Counted from the stretch's first letter, positions 1 to 5,556 are shown. The stretch: 6,418 nucleotides of DNA from Myxococcales bacterium (GCA_021848865.1 JAJZTO010000166.1:1-6418), one strand, 5' to 3'. Notes: a model not told the origin generated them from the sequence alone. Translations and numbers: made by a program.

Positions 1-205
1 CGGGCCGGTCTCGCTCCTGGCGCTGGCCGAGGCGCTGTGCCGCGCCCGCGGGCGCGAGGGGTCGCGCGACGCCCTGGACGCGGCTGCCTCCGAGGTCGCC
101 GACCTGCTGGCCGAGGGCCACAGCCGGGAGCAGGTGGAAGCCTGCATCCGCGCCGTGGCGCGGAAGGGCGGGCGCGCCGCGCCGCCGGGAGAGGAGTCAC
201 CATGA
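1..205 (+). CDS. C-terminal fragment of an unrecognised protein
   Basis: This reading frame is open from the left edge of the window (first full codon at base 2) to a TGA at 203-205, giving 67 visible residues. The visible part is rich in Ala, Arg, Glu and Leu and looks helical (for example SLLALAEALCRARG and EVADLLAEGHSREQVEACIR), followed by a basic, Gly/Pro-containing tail. It has two cysteines and no motif I can assign. The frame is supported by the ATGA overlap of its stop codon with the start of the next gene at 202 and by strong G/C bias at third positions. The two genes are probably co-transcribed and translationally coupled. The start lies outside the window, so family and length cannot be judged. 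I do not recognise it. Confidence 0.6.
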   Translation, partial: GPVSLLALAEALCRARGREGSRDALDAAASEVADLLAEGHSREQVEACIRAVARKGGRAAPPGEESP

Positions 206-558
206 GAGCCAGGCAGGCGACCGCCTGGGCCGACGCGCCCTTCGAGCTGCCGCGGGCCACCCACGCCGACCTCGCCCCGCTGCGGCGCCGGCTCGCGGCC
301 GCCACCTCCCAGGACGCGGTGGCGGTGGACGCGCTCGAGGACGACCTGCGCGAGGCCGAGGCGGCCCTGGGCGCGGTGACCGACTGGCTCGGCGCGGTCG
401 AGGAGGCGCTGCGCGATCCGCGCGTCGGCCGGCGGGATCTCCTGGCCATGGCCCTGGGCGGGTCGCCGGTGGAGCGGATCGAGTACCTCGGCTCCGCGGT
501 CCAGAACATCCGCCGGCGCCTGGCGCAGGTCGGGACCCGGCTGCCCGAGCGTCCCTGA
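202..558 (+). CDS. Hypothetical 118-residue helical protein
   Basis: This is a complete small gene of 118 residues beginning MRARQATAWADAPFEL and ending in a TGA at 556-558. The ATG at 202 is chosen over in-frame GTG codons further upstream for two reasons. A strong Shine-Dalgarno sequence (GGGAGAGGAG, 187-196) lies five bases before it, and the ATG overlaps the previous stop as ATGA. The protein has no signal peptide, membrane segment or cysteine. It is mostly predicted helix: an acidic stretch (about residues 35-70, heptad-like Leu/Ala/Val spacing) could form a short coiled coil, and the C-terminal third (GSPVERIEYLGSAVQNIRRRL) is amphipathic and basic. It is probably cytoplasmic and cotranscribed with the upstream partial gene. 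I do not recognise a family and assign no function. It ends 15 bases from the convergent DUF3108 gene, with no clear terminator between them. Confidence 0.75.
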   Translation: MRARQATAWADAPFELPRATHADLAPLRRRLAAATSQDAVAVDALEDDLREAEAALGAVTDWLGAVEEALRDPRVGRRDLLAMALGGSPVERIEYLGSAVQNIRRRLAQVGTRLPERP

Positions 559-573
559 GCCGGGCCGCCTCCG

Positions 574-1365
574 CTACTCCGTCGCGCCGGCCAGCAGGGC
601 CCGGACCGGCCCCACGTCCACCTCGCTCACCGCGGCCACCAGCAGCCGCCGCGGGTCGGTGGAGATCCAGAGGTGCAGCGGCCGCGACTTCGACGGGTCG
701 TCGGCCCGCACCAGCCGGGCGTCGATCCGCACGGTCTCGAAGGAGCCGGCCGGGGTGTCCACCCGCTCGGGCTTCCCGGCCACCGTCCCGGTGAGGCGCC
801 ACAGCCGCCAGTTGCCGAAGAGGTCGAGGCACAGGGCCTCGCCGGGACGGAGCGTGGCGCCGCGCAGGTAGTAGAGGACCGAGAGCAGGTCCAGCGCCGC
901 CGGGTGGGCCCGGGGGAACGCGGTCCGGCCGCGCTCGCCGCCGCGGGTCCAGGCCATCGTCAGGGTGGGGCCGGGCCGGTCGAAGCGCACGTCGGTGGAC
1001 TTGCGCCGGCCGTCCTCGTCCATCTCGTCCCGGTAGCGCTGCGGGCGCAGGGTCTCCGGGTCGACCCAGGAGAAGGCCACCGCCTGGACCCGGCGGACCT
1101 TGGCGAAGACCGAGGTGTTCCGGACCCGGGCGCGCAGCGGGAGCTGGGAGCCCCCGAGGATGGGCGGCTCGACCGCCAGCTGCAGCGTCCCGGCCTTGAC
1201 CACCCCCATGACGTCCACGTCGAAGCGGAGCACCTCTCCCGGGTGGAAGGGGAGCGGTCCGGCGCGCGGCGGCAGCCCGCACGCCGCCGGGCCGGCGCCG
1301 GCCTTCGCCGCCCCGGCGGGGGCCGAGGCCAGGGCGGCGAGCAGGGCGGCGGCGAGCGGCGTCAT
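574..1365 (-). CDS. DUF3108-family exported protein (second of a tandem pair)
   Basis: This encodes 263 residues starting MTPLAAALLAALASAPAGAA, a hydrophobic Ala/Leu leader that reads as a signal peptide (cleavage near residue 19), although it lacks a basic N-region. After a Gly/Pro-rich linker comes a DUF3108-type pattern. It includes PLPFHPGEVLRFDV (about 37-50), a central ALDLLSVLYYLR segment followed by RPGE, a TPAGSFETVRI motif (about 204-214) and a C-terminal LWISTDPRRLLV (about 232-243). Family proteins are secreted, beta-rich and functionally uncharacterised, so location is periplasmic or envelope by inference. The start codon overlaps the upstream paralogue's stop (ATGA at 1365-1362) and has no good Shine-Dalgarno sequence, which suggests translational coupling. 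Cysteines at 29 and 179 could pair as a disulfide in the periplasm; this is speculative. The motif pattern supports the family call, but the function is unknown. Confidence 0.85.
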   Translation of the reverse strand: MTPLAAALLAALASAPAGAAKAGAGPAACGLPPRAGPLPFHPGEVLRFDVDVMGVVKAGTLQLAVEPPILGGSQLPLRARVRNTSVFAKVRRVQAVAFSWVDPETLRPQRYRDEMDEDGRRKSTDVRFDRPGPTLTMAWTRGGERGRTAFPRAHPAALDLLSVLYYLRGATLRPGEALCLDLFGNWRLWRLTGTVAGKPERVDTPAGSFETVRIDARLVRADDPSKSRPLHLWISTDPRRLLVAAVSEVDVGPVRALLAGATE

Positions 1366-2108
1366 CGGGCGCTGGCCATCGCGCCGCCTCCGGGGGCGTA
1401 GGCCGCCAGCCGGGCCACCAGGCTGCCGACGGCGAAGTCGGCGCTGGCCTGCACCAGCACGTGGCGAGGGTCGTCGGAGAACCAGAGGACGCTGTCGCGG
1501 TGGGTGCGGAACTTCCCCTCGAAGGCGGTGCGGATCCCCACCTCCACGGTGGCGAAGCGGCCGGCCGGCACCTCCAGCTCCTCCCGCCCCCGCACCTCGG
1601 CCACCAGGGTGAAGGTCTTGTCGCCGGCGAAGACCGGGAGCTCGTAGCGCGCCCCCGGCTCCATCGGCTGCAGCCGCAGCCAGAGGAAGGCCGACATGAA
1701 GTCCTGCGCGCCCGGCGGGACGTCGAGGACCTTCTCGCTCCGCGAGCGGCCCTGGACGGTGACGGCGACCTTGCCGCGCTCCCGGTCGAAGCGGGAGCGG
1801 TCGGTGTGCCGGTAGCCCAGCTCCACCGCCTGGAGGTCGGAGCCGAGCGGCAGCCGGGTCGTGGAGTCCCAGTAGGAGACGAGGTGCTGCCGGACGTCCA
1901 CCAGCGACGCCACGCCGTCGGTGCGCGCCAGCAGGATCATGGGCCAGACCGACCCCTCGGCGCGGCCCAGCGACAGGCGGGCGCGCCCGGTGGGGAGGTG
2001 CAGCCAGGCCACCGCGAAGTCCATCTGCTCGCCGGGCTGGAAGGGCAGGGAGCCGGCGCGGCCCGCCGTGGCGGCGAGCAGCGCGACGATGGCCAGGGTC
2101 CGCCTCAT
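1362..2108 (-). CDS. DUF3108-family exported protein (first of a tandem pair)
   Basis: This encodes 248 residues. The start MRRTLAIVALLAATAGRAGS is chosen because it gives a textbook signal peptide (two Arg, hydrophobic core, small residues before a cleavage site near 15-18) and has GGAAAGG five bases upstream (2114-2120, minus strand). The frame stays open to 2177, but that extension would bury the signal. The mature part shows the DUF3108 pattern: LPFQPGEQMDFAV (21-33), a central QDFMSAFLWLR (135-145), EVPAGRFATVEV (179-190) and LWFSDDPRHVLV (208-219). Each of these aligns with the following gene, so the two are diverged tandem paralogues. The mature protein has no cysteine, unlike its partner. 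The likely location is periplasmic or outer-envelope, and no biochemical role is known for the family. It is first in a two-gene operon, divergent from the zinc-ribbon gene at 2289. Confidence 0.87.
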   Translation of the reverse strand: MRRTLAIVALLAATAGRAGSLPFQPGEQMDFAVAWLHLPTGRARLSLGRAEGSVWPMILLARTDGVASLVDVRQHLVSYWDSTTRLPLGSDLQAVELGYRHTDRSRFDRERGKVAVTVQGRSRSEKVLDVPPGAQDFMSAFLWLRLQPMEPGARYELPVFAGDKTFTLVAEVRGREELEVPAGRFATVEVGIRTAFEGKFRTHRDSVLWFSDDPRHVLVQASADFAVGSLVARLAAYAPGGGAMASAR

Positions 2109-2243
2109 GTCCGCCTTTCCGCCCCCGTTCGCGGACGGCCCCTGCCGCCGGCCCGGGAAGCCATGGAGATGCCACACCGCGGTCCCCGATGCCAGGGCCC
2201 GCCCCCGCGCGCCACGATCATCCGACGGCGGGGCCCGATGGCG

Positions 2244-2249
2244 TATTCT
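2244..2249 (+). promoter_or_regulatory. Possible -10 element for the zinc-ribbon gene
   Basis: TATTCT is the only A/T-rich hexamer in this GC-dense divergent gap and resembles a -10 box. It lies 39 bases before the ATG at 2289, which would give a leader of roughly 30 bases. No convincing -35 is seen at the expected spacing (around 2220-2227), so this is a weak call. Confidence 0.25.
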
Positions 2250-2273
2250 GGGCGGGCCCGCCGCGCCGCGGGC

Positions 2274-2282
2274 GGGAGGAGG
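2274..2282 (+). promoter_or_regulatory. Shine-Dalgarno site fixing the zinc-ribbon gene start
   Basis: GGGAGGAGG contains the full anti-16S complement GGAGG and ends six bases before the ATG at 2289. The frame is open far upstream with other possible starts, so this site is what decides the start. Its first bases overlap the right arm of a possible leader hairpin (CCCGCC at 2257-2262 with GGCGGG at 2271-2276). Confidence 0.7.
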
Positions 2283-2288
2283 TGCCGG

Positions 2289-2513
2289 ATGCCCTACGAC
2301 CCGTACGGCATGGAGGACGACGAGCCGGGCCAGGAGCCGTCGGGGGAGGGCCGGCAGCGCCGCTTCGGGGACTTCGACTGCCCCGGCTGCAGCGCCAACA
2401 ACCCGTACGACGACGGCTTCGGCGACGGGGACGCGGTGCTCTGCTACTACTGCGGCCAGGAGTACCTGGTGAAGGTGACCGACGAGGGGCGGCTCCGGCT
2501 CCGCGAGGCCTGA
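2289..2513 (+). CDS. Small zinc-ribbon protein, 74 residues
   Basis: This encodes 74 residues beginning MPYDPYGMEDDEPGQ, with a TGA at 2511-2513. The N-terminal 28 residues are acidic, Gly/Pro-rich and probably disordered. The core holds two CxxC knuckles, DCPGC (Cys31, Cys34) and LCYYC (Cys52, Cys55), separated by 17 residues containing NNPYDDGFGDGD. A short beta-like tail (QEYLVKVTDEGRLRLREA) follows. Four cysteines in two CxxC pairs are the pattern of a rubredoxin-like zinc ribbon; the proteins that carry it bind nucleic acid or other proteins, or have purely structural roles. It has no signal peptide or membrane segment, so it is presumably cytoplasmic. The gene stands alone, divergent from the DUF3108 pair and convergent with yggS, behind an excellent ribosome-binding site. 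Zinc binding is inferred from the cysteines; the function is unknown. Confidence 0.82.
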   Translation: MPYDPYGMEDDEPGQEPSGEGRQRRFGDFDCPGCSANNPYDDGFGDGDAVLCYYCGQEYLVKVTDEGRLRLREA

Positions 2514-2523
2514 CGGCCGCGCC

Positions 2524-2543
2524 CGCGCGGATCGATCCGTGCG
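2524..2543. repeat. Inverted repeat centred on ATCGAT
   Basis: The core CGGATCGATCCG (2528-2539) is a perfect 12-base palindrome. It extends to ten bases per side with a single G-T mismatch. As RNA it could form an eight-pair stem (2524-2531 with 2536-2543, one G-U) closed by a UCGA loop. It begins 11 bases after the zinc-ribbon stop. No T-run follows on either strand. It could be an intrinsic-type terminator lacking a U-tract, or a protein-binding site. Confidence 0.4.
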
Positions 2544-2556
2544 CTTCGGCGCAGGA
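2536..2556 (+). terminator. UUCG-tetraloop hairpin after the zinc-ribbon gene
   Basis: TGCGC-TTCG-GCGCA (2540-2553) forms a five-pair stem closed by the very stable C(UUCG)G tetraloop on the + strand. TCC (2536-2538) and GGA (2554-2556) extend the stem across a one-base bulge. It lies about 25 bases beyond the zinc-ribbon stop in a convergent gap. It lacks a downstream T-run, so termination may be inefficient or Rho-assisted. It shares bases 2536-2543 with the neighbouring ATCGAT inverted repeat, so the two folds exclude each other. Confidence 0.35.
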
Positions 2557-2582
2557 CGGAAATCCTCGATCCCGTACCCGCG

Positions 2583-2605
2583 GGGCGGGGGCTCGTCCCC
2601 CGCTC
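2583..2605 (-). terminator. GC hairpin at the end of yggS
   Basis: GCGGGGG-CTCGT-CCCCCGC (2585-2603) is a perfect seven-base inverted repeat with a five-base loop, extendable by a G-U and a G-C pair to 2583-2605. It begins at the yggS stop codon on the minus strand. The position fits a terminator of the ppiD-maf-yggS operon. No T-run follows on the minus strand, so it is not a classical intrinsic terminator. Confidence 0.4.
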
Positions 2606-3255
2606 TACGGCCTCGGGGGCCGCGCCCCGAAGATGGCGGTGCCGACGCGCACCAGCGTCGCCCCCTCCTCGACGGCGGCCTCCCAGTCGGCGGTCATCCC
2701 CATCGACAGGTCGGGGAGCCCCAGCCCGTCGCGCAGGGCCCGCAGCGCCCGGAAGTGCGGCCGGGGATCGCCCTCGGCCGGCGGGATGCACATCAGGCCG
2801 CGCAGCTCCAGGCCGGGCAGGGCGCCCACCGCCGCCGCCAGCCGCGGGACCTCCTCGGGGGCGCAGCCCGCCTTCTGCGGCTCGCGGGCGACGTTGACCT
2901 CCAGGAGCACCTTCACCCCGGCGCCCCGCGCCGTCGCCCGCTTCGAGAGCTCGCGCGCCAGCTCCTCCCGGTCCACGGTGTGGACCCAGGCGGCGCGCGG
3001 GGGCGCGGCGCCCAGGAGGAGCTTCACCTTGTTGGTCTGGAGCGAGCCGACGAAGTGCCAGACCAGGTCGGGCAGGTCGGCCAGCGCCGCCGCCTTGTCG
3101 CGCCACTCCTGGGCGTAGTTCTCGCCGAAGTCCCGCTGGCCGGCGGCGTAGGCCTCGCGCACCGCCTCGGGGGGGTGCGTCTTCGACACCGCCACCACGG
3201 TGACCCGGGGAGGGAGGCGGTCCCGCAGGGCCCGGAGCCGCGCTCCGACGCTCAC
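2605..3255 (-). CDS. yggS: YggS/PROSC-family PLP homeostasis protein
   Basis: This encodes 216 residues with a GTG start overlapping the maf stop (GTGA at 3255-3252), preceded by GGGGAG seven bases upstream. The family binds pyridoxal 5'-phosphate, has an alanine-racemase-like TIM-barrel fold without demonstrated enzyme activity, and keeps free PLP and amino/keto-acid pools in balance in the cytoplasm. Family signatures are all present: VAVSK with the PLP lysine at 25, DFGENYAQE (42-50), WHFVGSLQTNK (66-76), LLEVNVA (117-123), LRGLM (151-155), LSMGMTAD (183-190) and VRVGTAIFG (202-210, phosphate-binding loop). Oddities are Thr188, where the usual motif reads MGMS, and an N-terminus shorter than in E. 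coli (234 residues), with little between the first helix and the first strand. It is last in an operon with ppiD and maf. The identification is firm. Confidence 0.95.
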   Translation of the reverse strand: MSVGARLRALRDRLPPRVTVVAVSKTHPPEAVREAYAAGQRDFGENYAQEWRDKAAALADLPDLVWHFVGSLQTNKVKLLLGAAPPRAAWVHTVDREELARELSKRATARGAGVKVLLEVNVAREPQKAGCAPEEVPRLAAAVGALPGLELRGLMCIPPAEGDPRPHFRALRALRDGLGLPDLSMGMTADWEAAVEEGATLVRVGTAIFGARPPRP

Positions 3256-3842
3256 CGGCCCGCTCCCCGCCCGTCCCAGGGCAGCGCCAGCCCGGCCCGC
3301 GCCAGCAGCGCCGCGGTCTCGGCCAGGGGCAGCCCGACCACGTTGGAGACGCTGCCGCGGATCTCGCGGACCAGGGAGCCGCCGGCGCCCTGGAGGGCGT
3401 AGGCCCCGGCCTTGTCCAGCGGCTCGCCGGTGGCGACGTACCAGTCCACCTGCCCCGGGGTGAGCGCGGCGAAGGAGACGTCGGTGGAGACCAGGGCCGA
3501 GAGCTCCCGCGGCGGTCCCCCGGCGGCGAGGCGCAGGCAGACGCCGGTGAGCACCCGGTGGTCGCGGCCGGAGAGGGCCCGGAGCATGCGCCGCGCGTCC
3601 TCGGCGTCGCGCGGCTTGCCCAGCACCTCGCCGTCCAGCACCACCGCGGTGTCGGCCCCCAGCACCAGCTCTCCCGCCACCGCCGCCGCCTTCTCGCGGG
3701 CGACGCGGCGGACGTAGGCCTCGGCGGGCTCGCCAGGGTGGAGGGCCTCGTCGGCGTGGGCCGGACGGACCTCCGGGTCGAGGCCCAGCAGGCCCAGCAG
3801 CTCCCGGCGGCGCGGGCTCTGCGAGGCGAGCACCAGCCTCAC
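3252..3842 (-). CDS. maf: Maf-family nucleoside triphosphate pyrophosphatase (YhdE type)
   Basis: This encodes 196 residues. The GTG at 3842 is chosen because it yields MRLVLASQSPRR, the invariant Maf N-terminus, and overlaps the ppiD stop (GTGA at 3842-3839). There is no real Shine-Dalgarno sequence, so re-initiation after ppiD is likely. Maf enzymes hydrolyse nucleoside triphosphates to the monophosphate and pyrophosphate. The dTTP/UTP-specific YhdE group carries SPRR, GADT and DKAGAY..QG, whereas the YceF group has SPWR, GSDQ and CAGSF. This protein has SPRR (9-12), GADT (62-65, catalytic Asp64), LGKPRD (74-79), PLDKAGAYALQG (141-152) and SNVVGLPL (166-173), so it belongs to the YhdE type. 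The length is normal. Established roles are removing modified nucleotides and a link to septum and division control. Maf genes often sit beside mreBCD in other bacteria, and mreC lies just beyond ppiD here. Confidence 0.95.
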   Translation of the reverse strand: MRLVLASQSPRRRELLGLLGLDPEVRPAHADEALHPGEPAEAYVRRVAREKAAAVAGELVLGADTAVVLDGEVLGKPRDAEDARRMLRALSGRDHRVLTGVCLRLAAGGPPRELSALVSTDVSFAALTPGQVDWYVATGEPLDKAGAYALQGAGGSLVREIRGSVSNVVGLPLAETAALLARAGLALPWDGRGAGR

Positions 3843-5440
3843 TGGTCGAGCTGCACCGGCGGCTGGGCCACCTCGCCGCGGACGAAAGCGTCGTTGACCT
3901 GCACGCGGGCCTTCTCCCGCAGCGCCTTCATCCAGGCCGACTCCACCTGGGCCTCGCGGCGGTCCCGCAGCCGCCCCTCCACCGCGGCCTTCTGCGCCGC
4001 GAACTTCGCCGGGTCGGGGCGCTGGCGCTCCTTCACCCGCGCGATCACCGGGCCGGCCGCCGTGTCGTAGACCCGGTCGAGCAGGCCGGGCGCGCCGGCG
4101 GCGAAGGCGTCGGCGAAGAGTTGCGGCTGCGCGCCGAGCCGGGGCACGTCGGGGCTGCCCGTCCGGCCGAAGGCGCCGGTGTCGTCGGCCTTGAGCACCA
4201 GGCCGCCGAGCTTCACCGGCGGCGGTCCCTTCCTCGGCGCCCCGGGGGCGGGCTCGGCCGGGAACAGCTCGGCGAGGCTCCTGGCCTTGCGCGCCCGGGC
4301 CAGCGTCTCCTCGGCCCGCCTGGTGGCCGCGGCCTTCGCCATGTCGGCCTGGAGCAGCTCGCGGGCGATCTCCGGCGCCGCCTGCTCCAGCGCGATCTGC
4401 TGCGGGGCGCGGACGTCCTCCACCTGGATGACGTGCCAGCCGAAGCGGGTCCGGACCGGGCCGACCAGCTCCCCCTTCTTGGCGGCGAAGGCCGCCTGCT
4501 CGAAGGGCGGGGCCATGATGCCCGGACCGAACCAGCCGAGCTCGCCGCCGCGCTCCTTGGAGCCCGGGTCCTCGGAGAGCTGGGAGGCGAGCTTCCCGAA
4601 GTCCTCGCCCTTCCGGGCCCGCTCCAGCACCGCCTCCGCCTTCTGGCGGGCCGCGGCGTCGACGTCGGCCGGGGCGTTGTCGGGGACGCGGATGAGCACG
4701 TGGCGGGCCCGGACCTCCTTCTTCCGGTCCCACCTCGCGGCCTCCTCCTTGTAGGTGCTGGCGATCCGGTCGGCGTTCTTCGCCTGGAAGGCCTTCACCT
4801 GGTCGGCGCCGGGCTTCATCTCCGCCTGGAGCCCCGCCACCGGGAAGCGGACGAACTCGAGATCGACGCGGTCGCCCTCGGTCTCCCAGGCCCGGCGCAC
4901 CTCCTGGTCCGACACCTGGATGGTCTCGCGCAGCAGCGCCAGGACCTTCTGCGCCAGCAGGTCGCGGCGCATCCGGTCCTCGAAGCGGCCGGCGGTGCCG
5001 TAGGCGGCGCTCACCGCCCGCTTGTAGAGCTCGACGTCGAAGCGGCCGTCCACCTGGAAGGAGGGGATGGCCTTGATGGCCTTCTCCAGCTCCTCGTCGG
5101 TGACCACCACCCCGAGCCGCTGCCCCTCCTGCAGCATCAGCTCCCGCTCCACCAGCTGGTCCATCGCCACCTTGCGCAGGCCGAGCTGGTCGGCCAGCTC
5201 GCGGGTGAAGCCCTGGCCGACGCGCGACTGGTAGCTGCGGAAGATGTTGGCGTAGTGCTGGTCGTAGTCGGCGCCGGAGATCTGCTCGCCGTTCACCTGG
5301 GCCGCCCAGCTGGTGCCGGCGCCGCGGACGTCGCAGCCGCGCGACCCGGGGCCGAAGGAGACGACGAAGACCAGGATGATGATGCCGAAGAGGACGTAGG
5401 TGAGGACGTTCTTGGCGTTCTGCCGGAGGATGTCGAGCAT
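3839..5440 (-). CDS. ppiD: PpiD-like membrane-anchored parvulin foldase
   Basis: This encodes 533 residues. The start MLDILRQNAKNVLTY is chosen because it gives a short cytoplasmic N-terminus and one transmembrane helix (about 12-30, VLTYVLFGIIILVFVVSF), as in E. coli PpiD. An upstream in-frame extension to 5545 has no family character. PpiD is a periplasmic chaperone of the inner membrane that helps proteins emerging from SecYEG. A SurA/PpiD N-terminal domain covers about 42-200 (AAQVNGEQIS, SFQVDGRFD). A single parvulin domain spans about 242-344, with RARHVLI (His247), SEDPG (Asp291), RGGELGWF, PPFEQAAF and FGWHVIQV (His336) intact. A Pro-rich linker (about 394-409) leads to a C-terminal helical domain. 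It is shorter than E. coli PpiD (623 residues). The only cysteine is Cys36, just outside the membrane and not in a lipobox. It is first gene of the operon with maf and yggS; its Shine-Dalgarno sequence is weak (GAGAA). Confidence 0.92.
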   Translation of the reverse strand: MLDILRQNAKNVLTYVLFGIIILVFVVSFGPGSRGCDVRGAGTSWAAQVNGEQISGADYDQHYANIFRSYQSRVGQGFTRELADQLGLRKVAMDQLVERELMLQEGQRLGVVVTDEELEKAIKAIPSFQVDGRFDVELYKRAVSAAYGTAGRFEDRMRRDLLAQKVLALLRETIQVSDQEVRRAWETEGDRVDLEFVRFPVAGLQAEMKPGADQVKAFQAKNADRIASTYKEEAARWDRKKEVRARHVLIRVPDNAPADVDAAARQKAEAVLERARKGEDFGKLASQLSEDPGSKERGGELGWFGPGIMAPPFEQAAFAAKKGELVGPVRTRFGWHVIQVEDVRAPQQIALEQAAPEIARELLQADMAKAAATRRAEETLARARKARSLAELFPAEPAPGAPRKGPPPVKLGGLVLKADDTGAFGRTGSPDVPRLGAQPQLFADAFAAGAPGLLDRVYDTAAGPVIARVKERQRPDPAKFAAQKAAVEGRLRDRREAQVESAWMKALREKARVQVNDAFVRGEVAQPPVQLDQ

Positions 5441-5475
5441 GGGTTCTCGCGCTGCGGGGGGCGGGCGAAGGAAGG

Positions 5476-5505
5476 TTGAAGAAACTAGTCGAGAGGGGCT
5501 AAAAT
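5476..5505 (+). promoter_or_regulatory. Sigma-70-like promoter for mreC
   Basis: TTGAAG (5476-5481, four of six to TTGACA) and TAAAAT (5500-5505, five of six to TATAAT) are separated by 18 bases. They sit in an AT-rich patch (about 5470-5517) that stands out from the GC-rich surroundings. The predicted transcript start is near 5512, giving a leader of about 45 bases to the mreC GTG. The gap also must hold the ppiD promoter on the other strand. A weak minus-strand candidate there (TTGCAT at 5509-5504 with TAGTTT at 5487-5482) would overlap this one. Confidence 0.55.
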
Positions 5506-5556
5506 GCAAGGGATTTCCAGCCCGGCCCCCGCTTCGACGTCCCACCGGAAGAAGGC

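Noticed and set aside
37..201. GTG-initiated N-terminal extension of the 118-residue gene
   Set aside because: It would overlap the upstream coding frame almost entirely and gives an Arg/Pro/Gly-rich composition typical of an out-of-frame reading. The strong Shine-Dalgarno sequence at 187-196 and the ATGA overlap point to the ATG at 202.
1366..2175. Long upstream extension of the second DUF3108 gene (one 533-residue minus-strand frame)
   Set aside because: The extension lies in a shifted frame over the first DUF3108 gene and is Arg/Gly/Pro/Ala-rich without family motifs. The real gene starts with a signal peptide at 1365.
1461..2288. Long upstream extension of the zinc-ribbon frame on the + strand
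   Set aside because: It runs antisense to a well-supported DUF3108 gene and is low-complexity. GC-rich DNA keeps antisense frames open. Only the part from 2289 has its own ribosome site and motifs.
3843..4733. Upstream extension of maf within the ppiD region
   Set aside because: It is out of frame with ppiD and rich in Arg, Gly, Pro and Ala. The Maf N-terminal motif begins exactly at the GTG at 3842.
4121..5479. 452-residue + strand open frame opposite ppiD
   Set aside because: It is a shadow frame with a repetitive Leu/Gly/Ala/Arg composition and no motif, and the opposite strand encodes an unmistakable PpiD homologue.
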